A stretch of 64,000 bases of DNA, taken from positions 186,001 through 250,000 of the forward strand of contig NTLF01000020.1 in assembly GCA_002631855.1 (NCBI GenBank), read 5' to 3'. A program made the translations under genes and the position numbers. This DNA comes from Zunongwangia sp. ESRF-bin46 (GTDB taxonomy: Bacteria; Bacteroidota; Bacteroidia; Flavobacteriales; Flavobacteriaceae). This document shows positions 27,166 to 36,305 of the stretch, one piece after another. A model generated the notes under the pieces. The model did not search any database, was not told where the DNA came from, and saw nothing but the letters and a program-made list of their open reading frames with translations. Every line of letters begins with the position of its first letter. The stretch's first letter is position 1.

Positions 27166-28620
27166 TTATGAATTTGAACTGTACTTAATACAAACATTTT
27201 TAGGCTCTGTAAAGAACCGAAGCGCTTCAAAACCACCTTCGCGACCCACACCGCTGTTTTTCATACCCCCAAAAGGGGTGCGTAAATCGCGGTTAAGCCA
27301 CGTATTCACCCATACAATTCCAGATTGCAATTGTTTAGATAGTCGCATGGTTCGGTCTAAATTATTGGTCCAAAGTGTGGCTGATAACCCGTACTTCACG
27401 CCATTCGCCATTTGTAGGGCTTCAGCTTCGGTTTTAAATGGCATAATAGTAACTACTGGACCGAATATTTCTTCTTGGTTTACACGACATTGATCGTCAT
27501 ATACTTCAATAATGGTAGGTTGTAAATAATAACCGTTTTCTAAATTTTCAACCGTAACAGTCTTGCCACCAAAAAGGATTTTCCCGCCTTCTTCTTCAGC
27601 AATTTTAATATAGGATTGTACTTTTTCTAAATGGGGTTTCGAAACCAAAGCACCCATGTTAGTTTCAGCATTAAACGGATCGCCAACTTTTAATTGTGAT
27701 ACTTTTTCAATAAAATCCTTTTTGAATTGTTCGTAGATGGATTCTTCTACAAAAATCCGACTTCCGCAAAGACAAATCTGTCCTTGATTGGCAAACGAAG
27801 ACTTTACTGTCGTTTCTAGCATATTCTCATAATCACAATCGGCAAAGATGAGGTTTGGGTTTTTTCCGCCTAATTCCAACGACAGCTTTTTAAACATTGG
27901 GGCAGCCGTACGAGCGATATGCTCACCGGTTTTAGTACCGCCGGTAAACGAAATAGCTTTAATATTTGGGTGCTCAACAATGGCTTGCCCAGCAGATGGT
28001 CCCGTGCCATGAACGATATTCAACACGCCTTTTGGTAAACCAGCTTCCGTTAGAATGTCACCTAACAAATAAGCGGTCATCGGTGTTACTTCGCTGGGTT
28101 TTGCTACGACTGTATTTCCCGCTGCAATTGCAGGGGCAATCTTCCAAGTAAATAGATACAACGGAAGGTTCCAAGGGGAAATACAACCTACAACACCTAA
28201 CGGCTGTCGCAATGTAAAATTCATACTCTTGAGCCCGACACTTTCGTGTGCTTCACTGGCAAATTGTGTAATGGCATTTGCAAAAAATCGGAAATTGGCA
28301 GAAGCTCTAGGAATATCTATGGCTAACGCTAAACTTAAGGGTTTACCATTGTCTTTGGCTTCAGCTTCAGCTAATTTGATTAATTTTTCTTCAATTAAAT
28401 CGGCTATTTTTAAGAGGATACGGCTACGCTTTTCAATGGTAGTATTGCTCCATTCTGGGAAAGCTTCTTCAGCAGCCTCGTATGCCTTCGCTACATCATC
28501 TGCGTTTGAATTTGCTATTTGTGAATATACCTCACCGTTCGATGGATTGTAGTTGTCTAGCCACTTATTGGATTGTGGTTCGATATATATTCCATCAATA
28601 TAGTTTAGGATCTTTTCCAT
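27166..28620 (-). CDS. 2-aminomuconate-6-semialdehyde dehydrogenase-like aldehyde dehydrogenase
   Basis: 484 aa NAD(P)-dependent ALDH. Active site: LELGGKNPNLIFAD (general-base Glu) and FANQGQICLCGSRIF (nucleophile Cys in GQIC). ISPWNLPLYLFTWKIAPA is a strong match to the aminomuconate/hydroxymuconate semialdehyde dehydrogenase branch. It would oxidise 2-aminomuconate semialdehyde, made by ACMSD, to 2-aminomuconate. Next to the esterase gene (10-bp gap) on the same strand. Confidence 0.9.
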   Translation of the reverse strand: MEKILNYIDGIYIEPQSNKWLDNYNPSNGEVYSQIANSNADDVAKAYEAAEEAFPEWSNTTIEKRSRILLKIADLIEEKLIKLAEAEAKDNGKPLSLALAIDIPRASANFRFFANAITQFASEAHESVGLKSMNFTLRQPLGVVGCISPWNLPLYLFTWKIAPAIAAGNTVVAKPSEVTPMTAYLLGDILTEAGLPKGVLNIVHGTGPSAGQAIVEHPNIKAISFTGGTKTGEHIARTAAPMFKKLSLELGGKNPNLIFADCDYENMLETTVKSSFANQGQICLCGSRIFVEESIYEQFKKDFIEKVSQLKVGDPFNAETNMGALVSKPHLEKVQSYIKIAEEEGGKILFGGKTVTVENLENGYYLQPTIIEVYDDQCRVNQEEIFGPVVTIMPFKTEAEALQMANGVKYGLSATLWTNNLDRTMRLSKQLQSGIVWVNTWLNRDLRTPFGGMKNSGVGREGGFEALRFFTEPKNVCIKYSSNS

Positions 28621-28629
28621 AGCAGTAGG

Positions 28630-29457
28630 TTATTTTTTCTCTTGCGAAGCAAATAATTTTTCAAAAGCATCATAAACAGCCAAATGTAAAGCATCGCCGT
28701 GATCTTGTTCTTTTAAAAAATGATAGTATAAAGCAGTATTATCTTTTTTGTTCTTTTCCAGTTTTTTATGAAGTTGTTTTGCAACCCGCTTCATCACATT
28801 TCCTTCTTCTCCAACAGCGACGTAGATTGATTTTTCCGTGCTGTATGGTTGTGGTTCCCTTTTAAGTAAGGATTCGTAATCGTACCACAAACTCGGACTA
28901 ACGATAATGTAGTTTTTAAACAGATCAGGTTTTTTAAATAATATTTCTGTCGCCAATAAGCCACCCAATGATTGCCCAATCAATGTTTTTTCTGAAGTTA
29001 CGGGATATTGCTTTTCCACAAAAGGTTGTAGTTCTTTTTCTAGAAACGCAATGAATTTTTCTGAATGACCCGTTTCAGGATATTTTTTTACATATTCCTT
29101 ATCAGTAGATGGATACGTAAAATCTCGATTTCTGCTCACATTGGCAATCCCAATCACAATGGTTTCTGGAATCATATTAATCCAAGAAAACGACCCAAAC
29201 TGAACCAAGCCAGCAATATGAATAAAATCTTCATCGGCCGAACCATCCAACAAATAAATAACGGGATATTCTTTCTTCTCGGAAAAGTTATGTGGCAAAT
29301 ACACGTTTAGAGATCGTTCTTCATCTAATATTTCAGAATGAAACGTAAGTGTTTCTCCAATTGAAAATGGTTTTTTTGAAACTTCAATAGGCTTTGTTTG
29401 TGCATAGCTCATTGAAACAACTAAAAAGAAAAGTGCAATTTGGTGTATTGATTTCAT
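28630..29457 (-). CDS. Exported alpha/beta-hydrolase (esterase, PF00756-like)
   Basis: 275 aa. Signal peptide MKSIHQIALFFLVVSMSYAQ. The nucleophile elbow is IGQSLGGLLATE, the early YPVIYLLDGSADED loop and the late EQDHGDALHLA give oxyanion and His elements. This is the esterase-D/Fes-IroE fold. It lies inside the kynurenine gene order but is exported, so it is not an obvious kynurenine formamidase; its substrate is unknown. Confidence 0.87.
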   Translation of the reverse strand: MKSIHQIALFFLVVSMSYAQTKPIEVSKKPFSIGETLTFHSEILDEERSLNVYLPHNFSEKKEYPVIYLLDGSADEDFIHIAGLVQFGSFSWINMIPETIVIGIANVSRNRDFTYPSTDKEYVKKYPETGHSEKFIAFLEKELQPFVEKQYPVTSEKTLIGQSLGGLLATEILFKKPDLFKNYIIVSPSLWYDYESLLKREPQPYSTEKSIYVAVGEEGNVMKRVAKQLHKKLEKNKKDNTALYYHFLKEQDHGDALHLAVYDAFEKLFASQEKK

Positions 29458-29481
29458 ATTTAACTAAATTTTTACTACTCA

Positions 29482-29910
29482 CTACTCACTAACAGGCTTA
29501 TACGCCATTGCCTTAATTTCTACCATTAAATGTGGATGTGGTAATTGATGTACCGCAACCGTTGTTCGCGCTGGTCCTGTTTCTTTTTTGAAAAACTGGG
29601 CATACACTTCGTTATAACCAGCAAAATCATTCATATTTACTAAAAACGTAGTCACATCTACCACGTCTTCTAAAGTTGCGTTTTCGGTAGCGAGATAGTC
29701 TTTTATATTTTCGAGGACGGCTCGGGTCTGTTCTTTAATATCAAACTGCATACTGCCCATTTCGTCCACTTGATTGGCGCCGGCAATAGTATTATCGGGC
29801 AATCTTGAGCTGGTCCCGCTAATAAAAATAAAGTCGCCCACTCGTTTTACATGTGGATACGCTCCACGAGGTGTTGCTTTTCCTTCTACCAATTTACTTT
29901 TGTTGCTCAT
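29482..29910 (-). CDS. RidA-family enamine/imine deaminase (2-aminomuconate deaminase-like)
   Basis: 142 aa, homotrimer-forming RidA fold. The first half has [20 protein letters not shown] and the late catalytic segment [23 protein letters not shown], with the RidA arginine and glutamate. Proteins of this length beside aminomuconate genes release ammonia from 2-aminomuconate. Only 5 bp after the kmo stop, so translationally coupled. Confidence 0.9.
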   Translation of the reverse strand: MSNKSKLVEGKATPRGAYPHVKRVGDFIFISGTSSRLPDNTIAGANQVDEMGSMQFDIKEQTRAVLENIKDYLATENATLEDVVDVTTFLVNMNDFAGYNEVYAQFFKKETGPARTTVAVHQLPHPHLMVEIKAMAYKPVSE

Positions 29911-29915
29911 GTTTT

Positions 29916-31334
29916 TTATTTTAAGTTTTTTACCACTGCATCATCATGCATAATCTCTTTGGTTTCTCTTTTTACCAACTTTAATTTTTCCTGAAGCGAT
30001 AGCGAATCGGGTAATTTTCCATCATCCAGCAAGTTTAAAATGGCCTTGTCTTGAGCACGGCCTTTTCGCAACGCTTCATCATAGGTAATGTGTTCGTTAA
30101 AGGTAACCAAAGAATATTTACTGTAATATTCCTGTGGAAATTCAGCTTCAAAAGCAGTTTCCAACTTTCTTTTTCGCTGGAATAACGGACTTGCGGTATG
30201 CTCTTTCATTTCGTGAAAGTTATCGACTGCTAAATCAGCAATGGCATCGGTGTCTTTTTTTCGTTTGGCTTCATATTCTGAAAATATGATTTTCCAATCG
30301 GTCTTTATATATTCTTTAGCCTCAAACTTATCTAGTATTTCATCAAAAACCACCACATCTTCAAAAGAAGCATTCATCCCTTGTCCGTAAAAAGGAACAA
30401 TCGCGTGGGCCGCATCTCCTAATAAAAGCGTTTTTCCATAAGTACTCCAAGGTGAACATTTTATCGTGCCTAAAGGCCCAGTTGGGTTATTGAAAAATTC
30501 TTCAGCTAAATTGGGCATTAATTGTAAAGCATCTGGAAATTCTTTTTTGAAATATTCCGTAACACGTTCTGGTGTATTTAAATTTTCGAAACAGTAATCG
30601 CTGTTTTTATACGGAAGAAATAGGGTTACTGTGAAACTTCCATCTAAATTGGGCAGGGCAATAAGCATATCTTCTCCGCGTGGCCAAATGTGCAACGCAT
30701 TGGTATAAGTGCGATAGCTTCCATCTTTTGTAGCAGGAATTTCCAGTTCTTTATAACCATGGGTTAACCAATCTTGCGAAAAGCTGAACAAAAACTTTTT
30801 ATGTAAAAACATGTTTTTTCTAACGGCTGAACCGGCACCGTCCGTTCCTAATAGAATGTCTCCGCTTAATGTAACCTCTTCATTAGTTTCGTAATTTTTA
30901 AAAGTTGCCGAAGCATTAGGTAAATCGACTGTTTTACAACCGTGATTAAATATAATGGTTACGTTCGGCATTGCTTCCGCAGCATCTAACAGTAATTTAT
31001 TTAACCCAGGTCTTGAAACCGAATTAATATATTCATTTTGCCGTCCGCTATATTTGCTTAAAAACGTATTACTTTCCCGGTCATGAATCATACGGCCGTT
31101 CATAGGGATACAGAGCTTTTTGGCATCTGCTTCTACGCCGGCAAGTCGCAACCCTCTTAACCCTCGGTCGCTTAAAGCCAGGTTTATGGAACGTCCAGCG
31201 TCTTGGGTTATTTTTCTAAGGTCCGGTCTTTTTTCTACTAACGTTACTTGGTACCCTCGTTGTGCTAACCGTAAGGTGAGTAAACTTCCGCAGAGTCCGG
31301 CACCGATTACTAATATGTTTTCTTTTTTATTCAT
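29916..31334 (-). CDS. kmo: Kynurenine 3-monooxygenase
   Basis: 472 aa FAD monooxygenase that hydroxylates L-kynurenine to 3-hydroxykynurenine using NADPH. FAD-binding [17 protein letters not shown] near the N-terminus, [18 protein letters not shown] (a hallmark of KMO) and the FAD second site [22 protein letters not shown]. Length fits the bacterial enzyme. Gap of 24 bp after kynU. Confidence 0.95.
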   Translation of the reverse strand: MNKKENILVIGAGLCGSLLTLRLAQRGYQVTLVEKRPDLRKITQDAGRSINLALSDRGLRGLRLAGVEADAKKLCIPMNGRMIHDRESNTFLSKYSGRQNEYINSVSRPGLNKLLLDAAEAMPNVTIIFNHGCKTVDLPNASATFKNYETNEEVTLSGDILLGTDGAGSAVRKNMFLHKKFLFSFSQDWLTHGYKELEIPATKDGSYRTYTNALHIWPRGEDMLIALPNLDGSFTVTLFLPYKNSDYCFENLNTPERVTEYFKKEFPDALQLMPNLAEEFFNNPTGPLGTIKCSPWSTYGKTLLLGDAAHAIVPFYGQGMNASFEDVVVFDEILDKFEAKEYIKTDWKIIFSEYEAKRKKDTDAIADLAVDNFHEMKEHTASPLFQRKRKLETAFEAEFPQEYYSKYSLVTFNEHITYDEALRKGRAQDKAILNLLDDGKLPDSLSLQEKLKLVKRETKEIMHDDAVVKNLK

Positions 31335-31358
31335 AAAGGTGAAGTTTGCTGCTCGATA

Positions 31359-32627
31359 TTAATTGTTTACTACTTGTTTTAGTTTTTGGACAAATTGAAA
31401 CACATCACTAAAACTATTGTAAAGTGGGGCAGGGGCAATACGGATTACATCGGGTTCACGCCAATCACTAATTACACCAGCTTCGGTTAATTTTGTATGT
31501 AAATTTTTATCGGCATCCTTTACTTGAATGGATAATTGACAGCCACGTTCTTTTGGGTTTCTTGGGGTAATGACCGAAATACTTTCATTTTTCATTTCAT
31601 CTAAAAGAAATTCTAAAAAGCCGGTTAGTTTAACCGATTTCTTCCGAAGGTTTTCAAAACCAGCTTCTTCAAAAACATCTAACGATGCTCTAATTGCTGC
31701 CATTGATAAAATTGGTGGATTGCTTAACTGCCAGCCTTCAGCACCCGGTAAGGCATCAAAGTCCTTGCGCATATTAAAACGGGTTTCTTTATTATGACCC
31801 CACCAACCGGCAAACCTTTTTAGGTCTTTGTTGTTGGCGTGGCGCTCGTGCACAAAACAACCGCCTAAACTTCCGGGCCCGCTATTTAAATACTTATAAC
31901 TGCACCAAACGGCAAAATCGGCTCCCATTTCATGTAAGTTCGGTTGAATGTTACCTGCTCCGTGTGCTAAGTCGAAGCCTACTTTACAATTGTATTTGTG
32001 GCTTAAGTCGGTTATTTTTTTCAAAGGATAGGATTGTCCGCTGTAATAATTGGTGCTCCCAATCATCAACAAAGCGATTTCGTCACCTTGCTCTTTCATA
32101 ATAGCTTCTAAATCTTCAAAACGGCATAATTCTTCGCCCTCTCTGGGTTTCCAAAGGATGAGTCCTTCTTTTTCATCATGGCCGTGAAACTTTAGCTGAC
32201 TTTCCATCGCATATTTGTCGCTAGGAAAAGCATCGGATTCAATGACGATTTTATATTTTTTATCGGTAGGTTGGTAAAACGAAACCATCATTAAATGTAG
32301 GTTGGTGGTCAAGGTATTCATCATCACCACTTCACTGGGTTTGGCACCTACTATTTTTGCCATGCTCTTGTTCAAAAACTCATGGTAAGGCAACCAAGGG
32401 TGTTCTGCTTCGGTATGACCTTCAACCCCTAGTTTTGCCCAATCTTGCAGCTCTTTTTGAATGTATTCTGAAGTAGTTTTGGGTTGTAATCCAAGACTGT
32501 TTCCGCAGAGATAAATTAGTTCATTATTGTTTGCATCGGTAGGGATGTGGAATTTTTTTCTGAAATGCGATAAGCTATCTTCAGTGTCTAATTTTTCTGC
32601 AAATTCCAGTGAGTTTTGGTAGTTCAT
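31359..32627 (-). CDS. kynU: Kynureninase
   Basis: 422 aa PLP enzyme that cleaves kynurenine or 3-hydroxykynurenine to (3-hydroxy)anthranilate and alanine. I set the start at ATG 32627 (MNYQNSLEFAEKLD); an ATG at 32660 adds 11 residues that do not fit the family. Motifs: YLCGNSLGLQPKTT, VDLAHGAGN-like FDLAHGAGNIQPNL, and the PLP lysine in WCSYKYLNSGPGSLGG. A TATTTTTG -7 box lies upstream (32649-32656). First gene of the minus-strand cluster. Confidence 0.95.
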   Translation of the reverse strand: MNYQNSLEFAEKLDTEDSLSHFRKKFHIPTDANNNELIYLCGNSLGLQPKTTSEYIQKELQDWAKLGVEGHTEAEHPWLPYHEFLNKSMAKIVGAKPSEVVMMNTLTTNLHLMMVSFYQPTDKKYKIVIESDAFPSDKYAMESQLKFHGHDEKEGLILWKPREGEELCRFEDLEAIMKEQGDEIALLMIGSTNYYSGQSYPLKKITDLSHKYNCKVGFDLAHGAGNIQPNLHEMGADFAVWCSYKYLNSGPGSLGGCFVHERHANNKDLKRFAGWWGHNKETRFNMRKDFDALPGAEGWQLSNPPILSMAAIRASLDVFEEAGFENLRKKSVKLTGFLEFLLDEMKNESISVITPRNPKERGCQLSIQVKDADKNLHTKLTEAGVISDWREPDVIRIAPAPLYNSFSDVFQFVQKLKQVVNN

Positions 32628-32751
32628 ATTAGTAGTTTCGGCTTCTAACAAAAATAGCAATTTAATATGGTTTCCTAATATATTGGATTAATGCTTTATG
32701 GATAAATTTTAATGAATTGATTGTGTGATGTTTCGTACATTTGGCTTCAAT

Positions 32752-34911
32752 ATGAAGAAAGTAGTACTTCTTTTTTTAATACTTGTTGTTTCAGCAACAG
32801 CTTTTTCACAGTCCATTGTCAGAAAATGGAATGAAGAAGTACTGCATGGCATTCGAAACGATTTTGCTCGGCCAGTGGTACATGCACGTAACTTATTTCA
32901 TACTTCGGTTGCGATGTATGATGTTTGGGCTGTGTTTGATAAGCAAGCTGCCCCCTATTTTTTAGGAAATACGATTGGCGATTATACAAGTGAATTTGAA
33001 GGTTTTGAAACATCAGAAATAACCTCCGAAGCACAAAAAAAAGGAATTAGTTATGCGGTGTACCGATTAATAAAACACCGTTTTCAAAACTCGCCTGGAA
33101 AAGAAGAGATTTTTGAATCAATAGACAGTTTAATGGATGAATTAGGATACGATAAAAATTACATTTCATCTAATTACAAAAACGGAAATCCAGCTGCTTT
33201 AGGAAACTACGTTGCTGAACAATTAATAGCTTTTGGACTACAAGACGGATCTAATGAAGCCAATGATTATGAAAATAGGTTCTATGAGCCTTTAAATGAA
33301 GCGTTGAACCTTGATTTTGCAGGAAATTCAACATTAGAGCACCCAAATCATTGGCAACCATTAAAAGTGGAAAATTGGGTAGACCAAAGTGGAAACACCA
33401 TTCCTGGTGGGCAACCACCTTTTTTAGGACCAGAATGGGGTGCAGTCGTCCCTTTTTCCTTAAATGAAAAGGACTTAAAAACATATTCAACACCAGAATT
33501 TGATTATAATTGTTATTATGACCCTGGCAACCCATGGTATATTCAAGACTATTTAGGAATTGACGATCCATATAAATGGAGTTTTGCCATGGTTTCTGTT
33601 TGGAGTTCTCACTTGGCTCCTACTGATAACGTAATGATTGATATTTCGCCGGCAAGTATTGGCAATTTTGATAGTGCTGACTTCCCTTCTACTTTTGAAG
33701 AATATAAATCCTTTTATAACTATAAAAATGGAGGTGATTCAAGCAATGGACGTGACCTAAATCCTGCAACGGGAAAACCATACCAAGAACAATTGGTGCC
33801 TCGCGGCGATTACGCTCGTGTATTAGCCGAATTTTGGGCAGATGGACCTGATAGTGAAACCCCTCCTGGTCATTGGTTTACTATTTTAAATTATGTGAAC
33901 GATCAGCCAGAATTAATCAAAAAATTTAAAGGTACAGGTGAGGTCCTTTCAGATTTGGAATGGGACGTAAAATCTTACTTTATTCTGGGCGGCGCGATGC
34001 ACGACGTAGCCATTTCAGCTTGGGGCATAAAAGGGTATTACGATTATGTAAGACCGGTGAGTGCTATTAGGTATATGAGCGATCAAGGACAATCGAGCGA
34101 TCCAGCCTTACCACGTTATAGCCCGCACGGTTTGCCTCTTATTGAAGACTATATCGAATTGGTTGAAGAGGGTGATCCGCTTGCAGGAGCTTTTAATGAA
34201 AATTTACATAAGATTAAATTATATGCTTGGCGTGGCCCGGGAGAGATTGCCGACCCTAATGTAGATGAAGCTGGAGTAGGTTGGATTTTAGCCGAAGAAT
34301 GGTTTCCGTATCAACGTCCATCGTTTGTTACACCACCATTTGCGGGATATGTGTCTGGACATTCTACTTTTTCAAGAGCTGCGGCTGAAATTTTGACAAC
34401 GTTAACAGGAGACCCTTATTTTCCAGGTGGAATGGGGACATTTGAAGTAAAAAAGAATGAATTTTTAGTGTTTGAACAAGGCCCGAGTATGGATATGGAA
34501 TTACAATGGGCAACCTATCGAGATGCGTCAGATCAATGTAGTTTATCAAGAATTTGGGGAGGAATACACCCGCCAATTGACGATATTCCCGGACGTGAAA
34601 TAGGTGAGAAACTAGGGAAACATGCTTTTGAGTTTGCTGAAGCATATTTCACAAAAGGGGTAGCTGAAAAAGGCACTGTCTATCCAAACCCAACTTCGGA
34701 GTTTGTCACAATTCTTTATGAAAGTGAAACCCCATTACAGATTTCTATTTTTGACTTACAAGGTAGGCAAGTGCTTTCTCAATTATCAGATTTCAAGGAA
34801 AACAATAAGGTTGTACTTAATGTTTCAGCATTGCAACAGGGAATGTATTTTATTACACTTCAGAATACCGAAGAGCAAAACTTATTTACAACTCGTTTGT
34901 TAAAAAATTAA
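32752..34911 (+). CDS. Vanadium haloperoxidase/PAP2-type enzyme with T9SS sorting domain
   Basis: 719 aa from ATG 32752 (MKKVVLLFLILVVSATAFSQ, a good signal peptide; an ATG at 32725 adds nine residues). All vanadate/phosphate-binding residues are present: KGYYDYVRP (Lys427, Arg434), SGH at 535-537 and SRIWGGIHPPID (Arg600, His606, Asp610). The last 80 residues (VYPNPTSEF...GRQVLSQ...LQQGMYFITL) are a type A T9SS sorting domain, so the enzyme is exported or surface-bound. Halide specificity cannot be read from sequence; it could also be a phosphatase. Confidence 0.9.
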   Translation: MKKVVLLFLILVVSATAFSQSIVRKWNEEVLHGIRNDFARPVVHARNLFHTSVAMYDVWAVFDKQAAPYFLGNTIGDYTSEFEGFETSEITSEAQKKGISYAVYRLIKHRFQNSPGKEEIFESIDSLMDELGYDKNYISSNYKNGNPAALGNYVAEQLIAFGLQDGSNEANDYENRFYEPLNEALNLDFAGNSTLEHPNHWQPLKVENWVDQSGNTIPGGQPPFLGPEWGAVVPFSLNEKDLKTYSTPEFDYNCYYDPGNPWYIQDYLGIDDPYKWSFAMVSVWSSHLAPTDNVMIDISPASIGNFDSADFPSTFEEYKSFYNYKNGGDSSNGRDLNPATGKPYQEQLVPRGDYARVLAEFWADGPDSETPPGHWFTILNYVNDQPELIKKFKGTGEVLSDLEWDVKSYFILGGAMHDVAISAWGIKGYYDYVRPVSAIRYMSDQGQSSDPALPRYSPHGLPLIEDYIELVEEGDPLAGAFNENLHKIKLYAWRGPGEIADPNVDEAGVGWILAEEWFPYQRPSFVTPPFAGYVSGHSTFSRAAAEILTTLTGDPYFPGGMGTFEVKKNEFLVFEQGPSMDMELQWATYRDASDQCSLSRIWGGIHPPIDDIPGREIGEKLGKHAFEFAEAYFTKGVAEKGTVYPNPTSEFVTILYESETPLQISIFDLQGRQVLSQLSDFKENNKVVLNVSALQQGMYFITLQNTEEQNLFTTRLLKN

Positions 34912-34912
34912 T

Positions 34913-35614
34913 TTACTTTTTAACTGAAATATCTGTAAAGTACAACTTGAATCCGCCCGTGCTGTCTTTATGCATAGTGGCTATTTCAAGTCCTTTGTAG
35001 CTTTTATAATCTTCCCAAGTGGTTGCCATCGTTGCGACAGAATCATTTCCTTTTCGGTAGACCCATTCTTTAATTTTGTAATCATTTCCGAAGTAAAAAT
35101 CATACGCATCACCAGGAGTGTATCCACCTTCATTGCTATAAACAACAGTTAATTGGTTAAGAGTGTCTTTTGAAATTGGGGCAATGACATTCTTTTTTTC
35201 TGAAAACGTAGTGCCTTCGTCCCACATTAAATTGAAAGGAGCCAATAGCCAGTATCTGTCGTTTATAAAACCAGCATCGGTTTTTTGAAGCGTACTATCC
35301 ATTTTAGTTCGCAAATAGTTTACTGTATCTTTTTCTGAGACCATTTTCACCTTGTCTTTTTTGGGCATCCACGTCCAAGAACGTTGAAAATGTTGGTCAC
35401 CACGGTCTACATTGAAGGTGAAGGATATTTCAGAAACATTGTTCCAATTCTCAAAACCATTAGCGTAAGCAATCGATTCTGCTGTTGTTGGGTTTTCAGG
35501 CATTTTTTCTTCTGAAATGGTTTCAGAGTCCATTTCAGTATCGGTTGATTTTGTATTGTTTTTACAAGCTATTAAAGAAGTTGAAATAAGGATACAAAGC
35601 AGTAATTTTTTCAT
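34913..35614 (-). CDS. DUF6503 family lipoprotein
   Basis: 233 aa. Lipobox in LLLCILISTSLIAC (Cys17), then an acidic linker. AYANGFENWNNVSEISFTFNVDR and TWMPKKDKVKM resemble the DUF6503 family, in which beta-rich lipoproteins of unknown function bear conserved Trp residues. It ends one base after the stop of the haloperoxidase-type gene (convergent). Confidence 0.78.
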   Translation of the reverse strand: MKKLLLCILISTSLIACKNNTKSTDTEMDSETISEEKMPENPTTAESIAYANGFENWNNVSEISFTFNVDRGDQHFQRSWTWMPKKDKVKMVSEKDTVNYLRTKMDSTLQKTDAGFINDRYWLLAPFNLMWDEGTTFSEKKNVIAPISKDTLNQLTVVYSNEGGYTPGDAYDFYFGNDYKIKEWVYRKGNDSVATMATTWEDYKSYKGLEIATMHKDSTGGFKLYFTDISVKK

Positions 35615-35722
35615 GATAGGGTTTGTTTTTTGTAAAAGTACGCAAACTTATAGTCAACATATAAGTTTTAAAACTTTCAATAGTTTATTGGCGTAATGCT
35701 TATGGAATTGAAATAGAAATAT

Positions 35723-35757
35723 AAAACCCCTTTTTAAATTGTTTAAAAAGGGGTTTT
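35723..35757. terminator. Long bidirectional terminator
   Basis: Perfect 16-bp stem AAAACCCCTTTTTAAA (35723-35738) / TTTAAAAAGGGGTTTT (35742-35757) with a 3-nt loop. It has T-tracts on both strands and closes the transcript of the two tiny minus-strand genes. Confidence 0.9.
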
Positions 35758-35777
35758 ACCAATAAGAGTAGTGAAAA

Positions 35778-35909
35778 TTAATCTACTGCATCTTCTACAT
35801 CATCTGCAACATCTTCAACTTCATCTCCTACTGTTTTATTTTCACGGCAGCTAACAAAGCCAGTGCTAAGTAATCCTGCTACAAAGAATAATAAAAATAA
35901 TTTTCTCAT
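35778..35909 (-). CDS. 43-aa acidic small lipoprotein
   Basis: Too short for most gene callers but well supported: MRKLFLLFFVAGLLSTGFVSC is a lipoprotein signal (Cys21 in the lipobox), followed by a 22-residue acidic tail with VEDVADDVEDAVD repeats. The ATG at 35909 and TAA at 35778 lie between another tiny gene and a strong terminator. It resembles small lipoproteins seen beside Lmo0937-type membrane proteins in flavobacteria. Function unknown. Confidence 0.75.
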   Translation of the reverse strand: MRKLFLLFFVAGLLSTGFVSCRENKTVGDEVEDVADDVEDAVD

Positions 35910-35946
35910 AATTACGGTTTTTAAGGGTTAGTTTTTAAATAGATTT

Positions 35947-36105
35947 TTAAGGTCTTCTACCAGTGGCAAGTCGATATAAAATACCAATGATAGCCAGTAC
36001 CAATAGAATGTGTATTAAGCTACCAACAGCATCACCAAAACCGAAATAGCCCACGAGCCATCCGATTATTAATATCACGACGATAAGCCAAATTAAATCT
36101 CTCAT
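35947..36105 (-). CDS. 52-aa Lmo0937-family membrane protein
   Basis: MRDLIWLIVVILIIGWLVGY is a first helix, then FGFGDAVGSLIHILLVLAII, a second, ending YRLATGRRP. This two-helix layout with the G-W-x-x-G-Y-F pattern matches the Lmo0937 family of very small membrane proteins, often tied to stress responses. The gene is 37 bp upstream of the tiny lipoprotein gene and probably shares its transcript. Confidence 0.82.
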   Translation of the reverse strand: MRDLIWLIVVILIIGWLVGYFGFGDAVGSLIHILLVLAIIGILYRLATGRRP

Positions 36106-36305
36106 AATGGTTGTTTTTTTGTTAATGCTAGAATAAAGCTACAACAAAAATGGCTATGTGATAATCTATTTAACCATGGTTTAACGCGTAGTGTTAAGAT
36201 ATATGAAAATATAATTACTAATCATTAAACAAGTATTATGTAAAAACTTAAATAAATGAGAACTTCTTAATATTGCTTTTTTATCTTAGCTGAAATTTTA
36301 TAAAA

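Noticed and set aside
28229-28552. 107-aa plus-strand frame over the aldehyde dehydrogenase gene
   Set aside because: Shadow of the ALDH gene; its Ser/Ala/Leu-rich product has no promoter or family match.
36172-36181. AACCATGGTT palindrome as an operator
   Set aside because: A 10-bp palindrome occurring once in an AT-rich gap can arise by chance; nothing else supports a regulatory role.
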